A stretch of DNA of 64,000 nt from Clostridiaceae bacterium (GCA_009911355.1 QXXE01000001.1:93315-157314), one strand, 5' to 3'. Shown: positions 1-8,243, counted from the stretch's first letter. The notes: generated from the letters alone by a model not told the origin. Program-made: numbers and translations.

Positions 1-226
1 GCCACTGGGCGCGACCGGCGACTGCAACCAAGCGACCTTTGGTCAAATGCTTCATCACGGTATCTGCGGTCTTGTCGAACGCGATCACGTCGAAGAAGTC
101 CGAGTTCGGTTCGCCCTCGCGCTTGTAGGGGCGGTCAACCGCCATGCGGAAACGTGCCCGCGGGTGTTCACCCTTGCCGCGCTCGGGGTCTTTTACCAGA
201 CGTCCGACTAATACGATCTTATTCAT
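1..226 (-). CDS. ssb: Single-stranded DNA-binding protein (SSB), C-terminus beyond window
   Basis: Binds single-stranded DNA during replication, repair and conjugative entry. The frame opens with ATG at 226 behind a GGAGACC-type ribosome site and encodes an OB-fold start: MNKIVLVGRLVKDPE, then RFRMAVDRPYK, then FFDVIAFDKTADTV and LTKGRLVAVAGRAQW, which is the standard order of SSB beta strands. About 75 residues are visible; the acidic tail lies outside the window. It is the last visible gene of the minus-strand operon that starts at 6918, next to a helicase and a sliding clamp, so it probably serves the element's own DNA metabolism. Family assignment is firm. Confidence 0.9.
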   Translation of the reverse strand, partial: MNKIVLVGRLVKDPERGKGEHPRARFRMAVDRPYKREGEPNSDFFDVIAFDKTADTVMKHLTKGRLVAVAGRAQW

Positions 227-264
227 AAGGTCTCCTCTCTCATTAGGTTCATTGGACCAGAAGT

Positions 265-1617
265 TTACACAGAAAACTGTTTCAGCTCCGCCAGCGAAAT
301 GTACGTGAATGACGACGCAGTATGTGCGCTGCGGCTGATGTCCTCCAGCTTGTCCAGTGTAACGGTCAGCAAATCAGCGCCCGCGCCGTTTGCCGTCTGC
401 TGGATGGACAGCCATTCGTCATAAAGCTGCACCATTTCTTTGCGGAAGCTCTGCATCGCGCGTGCGGTCTGCCCAGCCTGCTGATAGGCCGCGAGCTGGT
501 TTTGCGCCCGTTGCACCAGCGCATCAAGACTTGTCTTGAGCGGGTTCACGCAGGTATGCTTCAGGATTTCCGAAATCTTCTCGATTTCCTGCGGTTCATT
601 CCAGAGGTAATTTTTCAGCCACAGCAGATCAGACGGCTGCACGGAATCATGACCATTCAGCCACGCCGCTGCGCGTGCGATTGCACCGTAGTTGAGAAAT
701 TTCCGGTCGGAAACGATGATTTCATTCCGGCGCAGTTCACAAAGCAGGTCATCCATAAGCTGGTTGATTTCCTCTGGGATGGTAACGCTTTCAGCTTCCG
801 TCTGCATTGCATACAGCTCATCCAGCGTAATCGTCGCGGCTGTGGCTGCTCCCTGTGAGGGCTGTTGCTTCCGGCGCAGCATTTCCAGACGGTTTGCCCG
901 TTCGGAGATGTTCTGTGTCACAACTTTCAGCGCGAAACGGTCATGCAGTGGCGCAAGAATCTGCTCCTCGGGATTGCGGAAGTTTGGAATCTCATTCGAT
1001 GCCGCGAAGAATGAAATCGTCGGAATCGAGATCGTGCGTCCCTCATTGGTGTACTTGCGTTCGTTGAGCGCAGTCAGCAGCGAGTTCAGCACCCCGTCGT
1101 TCGACTTGTAGATTTCATCAAGGAACGAAATGTGCGCTTCTGGAATCTTGCCCGCCGTGATGATTTCCGGCGTGCCGCCGTTCAGCTCGGCAAGCGTTTT
1201 CCGGTACTGCGCGACATTTTCGGTCAGCAGTGCAAGCCGCTGCCGTTCCGCTTCGCTGGGAGCACTGCGGAAATTTTCCGCTGCCTGTTCCAGCTCTGCA
1301 CGCATCGCCTGATACTGCGCATCCGCAGCCAGCGCCGATGCAGGAACCGCGCCGGGAATCAGGCTCGACAGGTCAAGCCGTCCGAACAGGGCTTCTTCAT
1401 CGGTCTGCTTGGAGAGCAGGCGCTCAAAGCGCTTCGCACCAACAATGCGTTCGCAAAAAGCGGTGATAACATAGCTTTTTGCCTGCCCGGGTGCGCCCAG
1501 AATGAACAGGTTTACCCGTGCCAGCAACGCCATTGCAATGCAAAAAATCAATTCGGTGCGCTCTGCGACCTCTTTCTCCAAATCGCCCATCACAGCAATC
1601 ATTTTCTCACGCAGCAT
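265..1617 (-). CDS. MoxR/RavA-type AAA+ ATPase
   Basis: A 450-residue AAA+ ATPase of the MoxR group, which usually acts as a chaperone-like remodeller with a von Willebrand A partner. Visible are Walker A GAPGQAKSY near residue 42, a sensor region TISFFAASNEIPNF near 205, Walker B ISFLDEIYKSNDGVL near 163, and the arginine-bearing LHDRFALKV segment. The lysine-serine Walker A ending and the SLLTALNER helix after Walker B are typical of RavA/MoxR. The ATG at 1617 overlaps the end of the upstream gene by 11 bases, so the two are probably coupled. No VWA partner is seen in the window; it could lie beyond SSB. Substrate unknown. Confidence 0.85.
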   Translation of the reverse strand: MLREKMIAVMGDLEKEVAERTELIFCIAMALLARVNLFILGAPGQAKSYVITAFCERIVGAKRFERLLSKQTDEEALFGRLDLSSLIPGAVPASALAADAQYQAMRAELEQAAENFRSAPSEAERQRLALLTENVAQYRKTLAELNGGTPEIITAGKIPEAHISFLDEIYKSNDGVLNSLLTALNERKYTNEGRTISIPTISFFAASNEIPNFRNPEEQILAPLHDRFALKVVTQNISERANRLEMLRRKQQPSQGAATAATITLDELYAMQTEAESVTIPEEINQLMDDLLCELRRNEIIVSDRKFLNYGAIARAAAWLNGHDSVQPSDLLWLKNYLWNEPQEIEKISEILKHTCVNPLKTSLDALVQRAQNQLAAYQQAGQTARAMQSFRKEMVQLYDEWLSIQQTANGAGADLLTVTLDKLEDISRSAHTASSFTYISLAELKQFSV

Positions 1618-1906
1618 GATAGTCTCCTTTCTCGTCGAGGGCTGCCAGCGTCAGGCGTGCGCCCAGCTGATAGCCACGGATGAATGCAGTTTCGCTTTCC
1701 ATGTCCGCACTCTGGGCAAGCAGGCCCAGCAGCTTGTCCGTCAGAATCCTTGCGTCCTCTGGCTGGATGGACTGCAAAAGTGTCCGGACAGTGGTGATAT
1801 CTTTCATCACTTCGCTATAGTCCTTGCGGATAGGGGCATCCTCGGAAGGAATGATATGCCCCTGCCAAAGCTCCATCAGAACCTTTTCCGGTATGGATGT
1901 TCTCAT
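1607..1906 (-). CDS. DUF6809-like small protein
   Basis: A 99-residue soluble protein. The start LMELWQGHIIPSED and the ending FIRGYQLGARLTLAALDE match my memory of DUF6809, a family of about 100 residues common in Clostridia mobile elements and of unknown function. It overlaps the sigma-like gene upstream (1903) and the MoxR gene downstream (1617), so it sits in a tightly coupled operon. Function cannot be inferred beyond association with the element's replication genes. The family name is from memory and not checked by a search. Confidence 0.65.
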   Translation of the reverse strand: MRTSIPEKVLMELWQGHIIPSEDAPIRKDYSEVMKDITTVRTLLQSIQPEDARILTDKLLGLLAQSADMESETAFIRGYQLGARLTLAALDEKGDYHAA

Positions 1907-2289
1907 GCCGCAGCCTCCTCCCAGTCGTCCAGCTCCGCGAACTCCGCAGGGATGAAATCGTACAGCGAGCGTCCGCTGGCATCGACTTTATCAAGGCTCA
2001 GGACGTGCGGACGGCGCATTGCCGACTTCACGCCGTTGCTCAGCGCGGAGCGCATTTTCCACCATGCGATGGTCGAGAACTTGTACTGCTGCAAAGCAGG
2101 ATTCTCCATGTACTTCTGCGCCGCCAGCACCAGCGCAAGTGCGCATTCGCCGTAGGCGTCATAGGCCGGGTCAAAGACCTGAATGCCAGCACCTTTAATC
2201 ACGCGCTCGATCAGATGGTGATGCTGCTCCACGAGCCGCTTTTCCGCATTCGTAAGGGGTCTGTTCAAAGATTTCGCTGTCATAATCAT
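1903..2289 (-). CDS. Sigma-70 region 2-like protein
   Basis: A 128-residue protein carrying only a region-2-like core of sigma-70 factors. The segment around residues 20-90 (LVEQHHHLIERVIKGAG, then YDAYGECALALVLAAQKY, then KFSTIAWWKMRSAL) follows the usual region 2 pattern in which a Y-D-D-L/G-x-x-A-L helix is followed by F-S-T-x-A-x-x-x-I-R. There is no region 4, so it is not a normal complete sigma factor. It may be a truncated or single-domain transcription factor of the element. The ATG at 2289 overlaps the stop of the upstream gene (ATGA), again indicating coupling. Activity as a sigma factor is an inference. Confidence 0.6.
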   Translation of the reverse strand: MIMTAKSLNRPLTNAEKRLVEQHHHLIERVIKGAGIQVFDPAYDAYGECALALVLAAQKYMENPALQQYKFSTIAWWKMRSALSNGVKSAMRRPHVLSLDKVDASGRSLYDFIPAEFAELDDWEEAAA

Positions 2290-2687
2290 GCTGCCTCCTT
2301 CATTTCGTTCGTCGTTTTCTCATAAACCGTGAGCACAAAGTTAAAATCGACTGTGTTCACCATGCAGCGCAGGCGGTAATCGTTCACCTTGCCTGCGATA
2401 GCAAACTCGTAGGTCGAGCACCAGAAGCCGGAGATTTTCGCGTCCGGGTAGCTCGCGCAGGCACGCGCCATGCTCTTCAGGTCATGCAGCATCCCACGGC
2501 GCAGCGTGCGCAAGGTGCGGTTTGCCTCGTTGATGCATTCCTGTGTCAGCAGGTGGCTTTGGATCGGGAACCATGTGACAGACGGCTTCCCGTGGATCGT
2601 GCCGGTCGCGGTCAGCAGGCGCAGTGCGCTGTCGCTGGCGATTGTGCGACGGCAGCGTACAGCCGGGTACAAACGGATCTTTTTCAT
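2286..2687 (-). CDS. Hypothetical protein
   Basis: A 133-residue basic protein that I do not recognise. It starts with ATG at 2687, sixteen codons' length of spacer after the clamp gene, and ends overlapping the sigma-like gene. Features: a basic N-terminus (KKIRLYPAVRCRRT), a helical middle (INEANRTLRTLRRGMLHDLKSMARA) shown here only in part as ECINEANRTL, and a beta-rich C-terminal half with WCSTYEFAIAG and FNFVLTVYEK. No signal peptide or membrane segment. Its place between clamp and sigma-like genes suggests a role in DNA metabolism or its control, but nothing specific is visible. Confidence 0.6.
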   Translation of the reverse strand: MKKIRLYPAVRCRRTIASDSALRLLTATGTIHGKPSVTWFPIQSHLLTQECINEANRTLRTLRRGMLHDLKSMARACASYPDAKISGFWCSTYEFAIAGKVNDYRLRCMVNTVDFNFVLTVYEKTTNEMKEAA

Positions 2688-2713
2688 GCAAAATTCCTCA
2701 TTTCTATAAAAAA

Positions 2714-3871
2714 TTAGGCTGCGGATTTCTTCGCAGTCTTTTTTACGGTCTGGTTTGCCTGCCGGGACGGTTCCCTGTGCGGCAAAATCAGCTGTTCAAT
2801 TTGCCCTGTGCTCAGACGCAAATAGCCCATGCGGTCAATTTCCAGCGCCAGCTCACCCTTGCCGAGCATCCGCAGGCAGTCCTGCATATTGCGGCAGGAG
2901 TACAGGAAGCCCTGCACTGGTGTCAGCGTTTCAACCTCGGCGGGGACTTCGATCTGCGACTTCGCCAGTGCGCTGTTTGCGTAGCCGTTGTCGGACTGCA
3001 AGCAGAGCTTCCGGTCATCAAATTTCAGCCGCAAAAGGGTCTGCTTGTCGGTCTTGACCAGCGCGGAACGCACGGCAAGCGCAAAGATATCTGCCGGAAG
3101 TTTCGCGCGGTATTCCGGTGTCAGCCGTCCCGTAATCCGCTGCAAATCCGGATAGCTTTGCTCCGAAAGTCGTGTCGCAAAAATCAGACTCGGGCTTAAT
3201 GCCAGCAGGAATTTGCCTGCTTTCCCGATTTTACAGGTCGCGTTTTTGCCCATGATCGAAGCCAGCGTTTTCAGCGAATCTACGCTTACCAGTAGGTCAA
3301 AAGCATTGCTGCTTGCGATTTCCTGCTCCGACCATGCGGCTCGGTAGCCGTCGGAGCTTTCTACGCGAAGTTTACCATCTGCAAGCCGCAGATGTGCACA
3401 GCTCAAACCAGCTTTCCCGCTGTCCGGCAAAGCCGCATAGCGTGCTGTTTGTGCAGCCAGCGGCAGCAGCTTGCCTAAATCGGTCAGCGATTCCGGTTGT
3501 TCAAACTTCGGAAGCGGAAAATCCTTGGTAGACATTGCCGCGAACTGATAAAGCGTCTTACCGTTCTGGACGGCGATACCGCTGTCGTCGGCAGTGACCG
3601 TCAGCACCTGGAAATCCTTGTCACAGTGACCGAGGATTGCAGGCCAGGAATCGGCAGGGAGCAGACAAGTCCCGCTCTCCGCGACTATGCATTTGTGGCG
3701 CAGCTGCAAGGTCGTTTCCAGATTTGTTGCCGTGAACACGACCGTGTTCTGTGAACTGTCCGCTGCCATGTGGACACAGGTCAGCATCGGCAGCGTTGAA
3801 TGCTTGTTCACCACTGCCGCAAGCATTTTTGCAAGCGGCAACAATTCAGAATGATTCGCGCTGAATTTCAT
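2714..3871 (-). CDS. dnaN: DNA polymerase III beta subunit-like sliding clamp
   Basis: A 385-residue homologue of the beta clamp, the ring that tethers polymerases to DNA. It shows the three repeated clamp domains: N-terminal LAKMLAAVVNKHSTLPML with VVFTATNLETTLQL, a middle domain with FAAMSTKDFPLPKF and RVESSDGYRAAW, and a C-terminal domain with TLTPVQGFLYSC and the end GQIEQLILPHRE. That ending replaces the usual MPM(R/L) of chromosomal clamps. Length fits the family (about 370). A clamp carried on a mobile element beside SSB and a helicase suggests that the element assembles part of its own replisome, or modifies host polymerase access. The assignment is good; the role is inferred. Confidence 0.85.
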   Translation of the reverse strand: MKFSANHSELLPLAKMLAAVVNKHSTLPMLTCVHMAADSSQNTVVFTATNLETTLQLRHKCIVAESGTCLLPADSWPAILGHCDKDFQVLTVTADDSGIAVQNGKTLYQFAAMSTKDFPLPKFEQPESLTDLGKLLPLAAQTARYAALPDSGKAGLSCAHLRLADGKLRVESSDGYRAAWSEQEIASSNAFDLLVSVDSLKTLASIMGKNATCKIGKAGKFLLALSPSLIFATRLSEQSYPDLQRITGRLTPEYRAKLPADIFALAVRSALVKTDKQTLLRLKFDDRKLCLQSDNGYANSALAKSQIEVPAEVETLTPVQGFLYSCRNMQDCLRMLGKGELALEIDRMGYLRLSTGQIEQLILPHREPSRQANQTVKKTAKKSAA

Positions 3872-3889
3872 GAAAATGCCTCCTTTTTC

Positions 3890-4951
3890 TTAACCAGCAA
3901 GCTCCCAAAGGGAAACCTGCTCGGTTGGGTTCTCTGTGAGCGATTGCCAGATTTCATCGAATTCCTGAATGGTCGGGAACTCGATTGGTTCCACTGTTTG
4001 AACGGCAGAAATGGGCGTGTTCTCGGCTTTTTCGTGGCTTTCTGAAACATTTCCAAGCTGTATCGGATGCAGATTCGCCATTTTCCGAAATGCATCACGC
4101 ACATCCACAGTTTCCTCGCGGATTCCTGCGGTCAGCTCGCGTGCCATCACGGTGCTGAGGTCTTCGCAGTTGCCCATTGCGGCAAGCCCCTCGTCGGAGA
4201 AGTTTGTGCCTTCGATGGTACCCGCAACGGCTAACTTGGTCGCCATCAGCGTGATTGCGCGTTCCTGCATCGTATCCCGGAAGTATAAGAGGTACACCTC
4301 CACACGCGGCGCAGTCTGGTTAATCCGCCATGAGCGCCGCGACGCCTGCCGGAACGTGAACAGCTTGTACCCCATATCATAAAAAATCAGGGTCGTGAAA
4401 GCGTTCAGGTCCAGCCCGGTTTCGACACACTGCGGGTTTACAATCAACACTTGCAGCCCTTCTTGGAGCCGCTTCTTGATCCAATCCTCGCGCTTGCTCG
4501 GCTGTATGGTCTCCTGCATGATTTCGGCATGGATGCCCTGTCCCGTCAGAAGCTGCTTTAGGCGCTCACGCGTTTCAAGGCGCGTCCAGTTGACATAAAT
4601 CAGGCACTTTTCGTCGTTTTCGACCTTTTGGGAAACCAAATCAAGCGTATACAAATCCTTCGCATTCGGTTCGGTGGTCACGATTTCAGGCGGCTCATAA
4701 AGCACATTTCCGTGCATCTCAGGGTCAAAAATTGGCTTGTGTCCATACGGCTGATCGGGGAAGGCAATCAGCAGATTCAAAAAATCTGACTGCACCTTCG
4801 CAACAATCATGGGATTCGTTTGGCAAATATTTTTGAATGCGTCCATGATGCCGCAATAGCCTGTATAAACATCATTGGGCAGATTCAGAGGAACGGGGAT
4901 CTCCTCGTACTCTGGCAGCTCCTTGCCCATGTCGAACAAGCTCAGGAACAC
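3890..4951 (-). CDS. SNF2-like helicase, C-terminal part (split gene)
   Basis: 353 residues carrying the second RecA-like domain of a superfamily 2 helicase. Visible: the strand-loop LIYVNWTRLETRERLKQLL, the motif V region VETGLDLNAFTTLIFYD near residues 178-194, and motif VI FRQASRRSWRINQ near 203 with its arginine fingers. It begins at a GTG (4951) overlapping the end of the N-terminal part by 10 bases, in another frame. The two pieces make one normal helicase of about 1,000 residues, so the break may be a frameshift, a reading error, or a natural split with translational coupling. The tail LTENPTEQVSLWELAG is not recognised. Confidence 0.75.
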   Translation of the reverse strand: MFLSLFDMGKELPEYEEIPVPLNLPNDVYTGYCGIMDAFKNICQTNPMIVAKVQSDFLNLLIAFPDQPYGHKPIFDPEMHGNVLYEPPEIVTTEPNAKDLYTLDLVSQKVENDEKCLIYVNWTRLETRERLKQLLTGQGIHAEIMQETIQPSKREDWIKKRLQEGLQVLIVNPQCVETGLDLNAFTTLIFYDMGYKLFTFRQASRRSWRINQTAPRVEVYLLYFRDTMQERAITLMATKLAVAGTIEGTNFSDEGLAAMGNCEDLSTVMARELTAGIREETVDVRDAFRKMANLHPIQLGNVSESHEKAENTPISAVQTVEPIEFPTIQEFDEIWQSLTENPTEQVSLWELAG

Positions 4952-6918
4952 GACCGCTCCAACAGGAACCGACTGTACACCAGCGGCGACACGCCCGGCC
5001 GGAGCCGTTCACGCCGATTGCGGTGTATGGTTCGCTTTTTCGCGTTGTACTCCGGAAAAATGATCTCGTATTCGCTTTCAAACACGCCGTATTCACGGTT
5101 AAAAGACGTGATATCACGGAACGCTTTGCCGTCCAGCAGCATTTTTGCAGGTAGTGTGCGGTAAAGCAGATAGAAGATGCCGCTGCTGTAACCATTGATG
5201 AGTGTTGCCGTCATGCCGATGCACTTGCGCGCTGTGGCGTAGAGTTCGCCCATTGCGTCACCCTGGCCGCTGTTCGCAGCATACTGGTGTAATTCGTCAG
5301 CGATCAGTCCGTCGATGCGTCCCTGAAAGCGTGCCTTGATATACTCGCTCAGGGAAACGCGCCGCTGTGCGCCTTTGATGACTGTAAATCGGTTCGGGTC
5401 CTCGGCCAATTTGCGGAGTTCTTCCTCTCCACGCGGGTTTTTGTGCAGACGTGGATAACACTGCGCAAATCTCCGGTGGACGAAGCCGTAAAGTCCGATT
5501 TTCACCCACTCGCACTGTTCAGCCCTGTCCGCAGCAGTCCATAGCATACTGCCGCATTCGGCACATTTATGGTTCATACGGTTCTCATTCAGAAAGAAAA
5601 GCGCATTTGCGGGAACAATTTTGCTCTTGCCACAAATCGTTTCCTTCATCATGACAACCTTGCCGCAGTCGGGACAGACAAAGGCCCTTTTGACCGGGTT
5701 CCATCGCACCGCAGGACGGCGCATATAACCGTCACGGGCGGTTTCTTTGGAAATTACCGCATAGGCAGTCCGATGGGTCTTTCGATGCAGCGCATACAAT
5801 TCCTCAATATCCGAGGGCGTGCGCACGACTGCCGCCAGCGCGTCCGGAAGTGTTTCGCCAATTTCGCGTACCCATTTCCCTGTGATATGAGATGGGCAGA
5901 GGATCAGATTAAAGTGAACGCTGCCGCCTTGCTCTACGCGCCAGCTTTCCAACGCGGTTAGCCCGATCTTGCTTTTGCCAACACCGCACTCGGCGATCAG
6001 CATTGCAAATTTCGACTGCCGCAGCGTCCGCTTGAGTGCTTCGGCTGCTGCCAGCTGCGCATTGTACAGGTGATAGCCGGTTTGCTGGAAAATGGTTTCG
6101 TTGGTGTTCAGAATCGATTCAGACAACGGCTCCGCTGCCGGATCGAAAAGAGGGGAGAACTGACCACGGATGCGCTCTGCGATTACGCTGCCAAACTCCT
6201 TCAGATAGCTGCTCATGCCGCTGATACGGGCAAACACCATTTCCCCAGGCTTTGCTCCGGGAATTTCGATTTTGCCGCTTTTCAATCCGGTTTCCAGCAC
6301 TTCCGCAAGGTCCATGCTATCCGCACGGTGCTGCAATTCCCAAACCTCAAACGGTTCGCCAAGCGTCCAGACGGAGCACTTTCGCAGCATCTGCCGTGCT
6401 TGCAGCTCACCGATGAAATACTCCGCAAACGCTGGGATCATCGGCACAACCGTTTTGCGGTCGAGCTCTTCATAAAGTGCGCGAAGATTACCCGGCTCAC
6501 AAAAAAGATAGACTTTGTGCAGCTGCTCCGCTTCTGCTTGTTTTGCGGCTTCGGAATCTTTGTCAGAATCATCATCGGATGCCGTCCGCTTTTTTTCGGA
6601 TTTCTCCTGCAATGCCTCATCCGGCAGCATAGTACAAAGCGTGTAATTGCCGCTGGATGATGCGCTGCTTTTCAGCCGTTTGCTTTCGCTGACGACTTCC
6701 AAGCAGTTGTCTCCTATGAAAATCTTGAAGTCTGCGCCTGCGTAAACCGCCGCAGACAACGCATTTGCCATCTCCGCGTACCCGCCAAACCGGATGCCGA
6801 TCAGCCATTTCCTGCTCGGGTCGAGCACAATGGTGTCGGCATAGCCGGTCAAATGCACGGGCACGCTATTCGCACCGGAGGAGGAATACTCCACCCGTGC
6901 TAAAGCCTTTTGTTTCAT
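4942..6918 (-). CDS. SNF2-like helicase, N-terminal part (split gene)
   Basis: 658 residues from ATG 6918, preferred over an upstream in-frame ATG at 7017 because GGAGG lies six bases before 6918 and the 5' hairpin lies between them. Motifs: Walker A-like AECGVGKSKIG about 310 residues in, a cysteine cluster (CPDCGKVV and HKCAECGS) that could bind zinc, motif II DELHQYA, and motif III MTATLING. The frame ends at 4942 with a tail (SRFLLERSCS) just where the second helicase domain should follow; that domain continues in the next frame as the adjacent gene. First gene of the replication operon, expressed from the leader at 6955-7147. It probably remodels DNA or protein-DNA complexes. Confidence 0.75.
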   Translation of the reverse strand: MKQKALARVEYSSSGANSVPVHLTGYADTIVLDPSRKWLIGIRFGGYAEMANALSAAVYAGADFKIFIGDNCLEVVSESKRLKSSASSSGNYTLCTMLPDEALQEKSEKKRTASDDDSDKDSEAAKQAEAEQLHKVYLFCEPGNLRALYEELDRKTVVPMIPAFAEYFIGELQARQMLRKCSVWTLGEPFEVWELQHRADSMDLAEVLETGLKSGKIEIPGAKPGEMVFARISGMSSYLKEFGSVIAERIRGQFSPLFDPAAEPLSESILNTNETIFQQTGYHLYNAQLAAAEALKRTLRQSKFAMLIAECGVGKSKIGLTALESWRVEQGGSVHFNLILCPSHITGKWVREIGETLPDALAAVVRTPSDIEELYALHRKTHRTAYAVISKETARDGYMRRPAVRWNPVKRAFVCPDCGKVVMMKETICGKSKIVPANALFFLNENRMNHKCAECGSMLWTAADRAEQCEWVKIGLYGFVHRRFAQCYPRLHKNPRGEEELRKLAEDPNRFTVIKGAQRRVSLSEYIKARFQGRIDGLIADELHQYAANSGQGDAMGELYATARKCIGMTATLINGYSSGIFYLLYRTLPAKMLLDGKAFRDITSFNREYGVFESEYEIIFPEYNAKKRTIHRNRRERLRPGVSPLVYSRFLLERSCS

Positions 6919-6948
6919 TCGATACCTCCATTCTTTTGTCTCAGGGCA

Positions 6949-6994
6949 CAAAAAAAGACCGCTGTTGTCCCCTTTCAGGGTCAAAAACGGTCTT
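6949..6994 (-). terminator. Leader hairpin with T-run (attenuator candidate)
   Basis: On the minus strand AAGACCG (6994-6988) pairs with CGGTCTT (6961-6955) and is followed by a run of seven T. An inner stem CCCTGAAAGGG lies in the loop. It sits between the promoter at 7102-7130 and the helicase start at 6918, so a transcript must pass it. The plus-strand leader at 13791-13832 has the same arrangement and arm sequence. Confidence 0.75.
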
Positions 6995-7063
6995 ATTTTC
7001 GTGTATTTGGTTTTCATCAGCGCCGGACAGCACCGTCAGGGCAAAATTCCCCCACGGCACAAA

Positions 7064-7147
7064 TTACTCTGACTCGGATTACGCTGACCTCTTACAAGTC
7101 AAGTATAGCGTCTTTCTGGGCAGAAATCCAGTTGAAAAAAGTTCAAC
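7064..7147 (-). promoter_or_regulatory. Promoter, palindrome and tandem repeats of the helicase operon
   Basis: Read on the minus strand: palindrome GTTGAACTTTTTTCAAC (7147-7131), immediately followed by -35-like TGGATT (7130-7125), a 17-bp spacer and TATACT (7107-7102). Downstream are two direct repeats, GTCAGCGTAA (7088-7079) and GTCAGAGTAA (7073-7064). The same elements in the same order and spacing occur on the plus strand at 13636-13719, which supports real regulatory function, most likely binding by an element-encoded regulator. Confidence 0.75.
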
Positions 7148-7212
7148 CTGACAGGTAACGAAGGAGAATTCACATGATACGAGTAGATTTTGGAAGGTCC
7201 AAGAGTAAGATA

Positions 7213-7491
7213 TTATTTCTGAAATAAATCTGAATGTGTGCCAGTACGGGACGCAGTCAAGATTAGGTTACCATGATCAATCGCGTAAACCAAAAGCCAG
7301 TCCGGCTGGATATGGCACTCACGGAAACCAATGTAATTGCCAGTCAGCGCATGATCCCGATAACGGGCATCCAGCGCCGTGCCAGCACAGAGCTGATCGA
7401 TCACGTCCTCCAGTAAATCCATGTGATAGCCTCGCTTTTTAATACGCTTGTAGTCCTTGCGAAAGGCGCTGGTCGTTACCAGTTCGAGCAT
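7213..7491 (-). CDS. YafQ-type toxin (mRNA interferase) of a toxin-antitoxin pair
   Basis: A 92-residue member of the RelE/ParE superfamily, closest to YafQ: these toxins cleave mRNA in the ribosome. The pattern is complete, with FRKDYKRIKKRGY near residue 10, the loop RDHALTGNYIGFRECHIQPDW near 45-65 (given in family alignments as DHxLxGxxxGxRexHi), and LVYAIDHGNLILTASRTGTHSDLF at the end; the histidines near 47, 60 and 86 are those used in YafQ catalysis. It overlaps the antitoxin gene by one base (stop-start), the usual organisation. In an element it would serve stability or act as an abortive defence. Confidence 0.88.
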   Translation of the reverse strand: MLELVTTSAFRKDYKRIKKRGYHMDLLEDVIDQLCAGTALDARYRDHALTGNYIGFRECHIQPDWLLVYAIDHGNLILTASRTGTHSDLFQK

Positions 7492-7784
7492 TATTCACCT
7501 TCCATTTCCAAGTTCAGCTCGTCAAACAGCGCCTTTGCCGAAGGGTAACGCTTTGCCGGGATCTCGCCTGAAAGGATTCCCCTTGCTTCCCGCATAGCCG
7601 CTTCCGTTTCTGCGTTATACCGCGGCTGCTTTACCTCAAACGGCAGCCCGCCCTCCATAAGGGATTGATGCAGAAAAATATTGATTGCATCTGTGATTGT
7701 AATACCAAAGCTGGCAAACAAATTTTCCGCACCAGACTTAATTTCCGGGTCGATGCGGATGTTCAAATTTGCTGTTTTTGCCAT
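7491..7784 (-). CDS. RelB/DinJ-family antitoxin
   Basis: A 97-residue antitoxin starting at ATG 7784 behind AAAAGGAGG; longer in-frame starts upstream would run through the promoter and are rejected. The N-terminus KTANLNIRIDPEIKSGAENL and FASFGITITDAINIFLHQS is the ribbon-helix-helix DNA-binding fold of RelB/DinJ; the acidic C-terminus (FDELNLEMEGE) should wrap the toxin. With the toxin it probably binds the palindrome overlapping its own promoter (7818-7833) and represses the pair, as known for this family. Confidence 0.88.
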   Translation of the reverse strand: MAKTANLNIRIDPEIKSGAENLFASFGITITDAINIFLHQSLMEGGLPFEVKQPRYNAETEAAMREARGILSGEIPAKRYPSAKALFDELNLEMEGE

Positions 7785-7808
7785 AGGGCTCGCCTCCTTT
7801 TCAAGAAA

Positions 7809-7837
7809 AGTATATCGCATTGTGCGCGCAATGTCAA
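7809..7837 (-). promoter_or_regulatory. Toxin-antitoxin promoter with operator palindrome
   Basis: Minus strand TTGACA (7837-7832), 17-bp spacer, TATACT (7814-7809): a near-consensus vegetative promoter. The spacer and -35 region hold the inverted repeat CATTGTGCGCGCAATG (7818-7833), a likely site for autoregulation by the antitoxin. It lies 25 bases upstream of the antitoxin start. Confidence 0.8.
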
Positions 7838-7940
7838 TGCGTTTTGCGATAAAACCTTTCGCTAATATTCGTGCGGGAACGATTTTTCTAAACAGATGAA
7901 GTCCACATGTTTTCACTCGTGAGGAGATGCAGATTACACG

Positions 7941-8087
7941 GCAAGCATCACCGGTAAATATGTAGGCGGCGTATTCTGCCGTCTGTCGGACGGCTGCACC
8001 GTTGTCTGCGGCTACTCTCAGCAGTTTACCGCAGCCAATTTACAGTCAGCGATCAGGTTACAGCCAATTCTGGGGAAAATCGGATAA
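7941..8087 (+). pseudogene. Remnant of the S1-like element gene C-terminus
   Basis: Read from 7941 the plus strand gives ASITGKYVGGVFCRLSDG, CTVVCGYSQQFT and, after a shortened middle, LGKIG followed by a stop. This matches the last part of the S1-like protein encoded at 49703-50641 (ASITGKYAGGVFCRLPDG, CTVVCSYAQQFT, GKIG-stop). The rest of the gene is missing and the segment between is reduced and rearranged. It lies in opposite orientation to the intact copy, 41 kb away. Best explained as the scar of a duplication, or of recombination with a related element, next to the imported defence-like genes. Confidence 0.8.
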
Positions 8088-8135
8088 ATATTCTGCTTTT
8101 AAAACAAATGAATCATTGCAGAGGCACTTGAGTGG

Positions 8136-8170
8136 CAGGACGGCAGCTGCATGATTTAGCTGCCGTCCTG
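8136..8170. terminator. Strong hairpin upstream of the defence-like genes
   Basis: CAGGACGGCAGCT (8136-8148 region) pairs with AGCTGCCGTCCTG (8158-8170) around a loop of about 10 bases. No long T-run follows on either strand, so it could be a weak terminator or insulator rather than a classical intrinsic terminator. Confidence 0.5.
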
Positions 8171-8184
8171 TATTACAGAAATGG

Positions 8185-8243
8185 TGGCAAAATTGTCGAA
8201 TTTATGCTATAATTCTCATACGGAGTTTTCTGCAAGGAGGATA
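8185..8243 (+). promoter_or_regulatory. Promoter and ribosome site of the nitrilase-like gene
   Basis: Extended -10 TGCTATAAT (TATAAT at 8208-8213) with a poor -35 (TGGCAA, 8185-8190) 17 bp upstream, then AAGGAGGA at 8235-8242 and ATG at 8248. It gives the two-gene module its own transcription start, independent of the neighbouring operons. Confidence 0.65.

Noticed and set aside
322..2155. Long plus-strand reading frames opposite the MoxR, DUF6809-like and sigma-like genes
   Set aside because: They are antisense shadows of GC-rich genes, lack ribosome sites and resemble no protein family.
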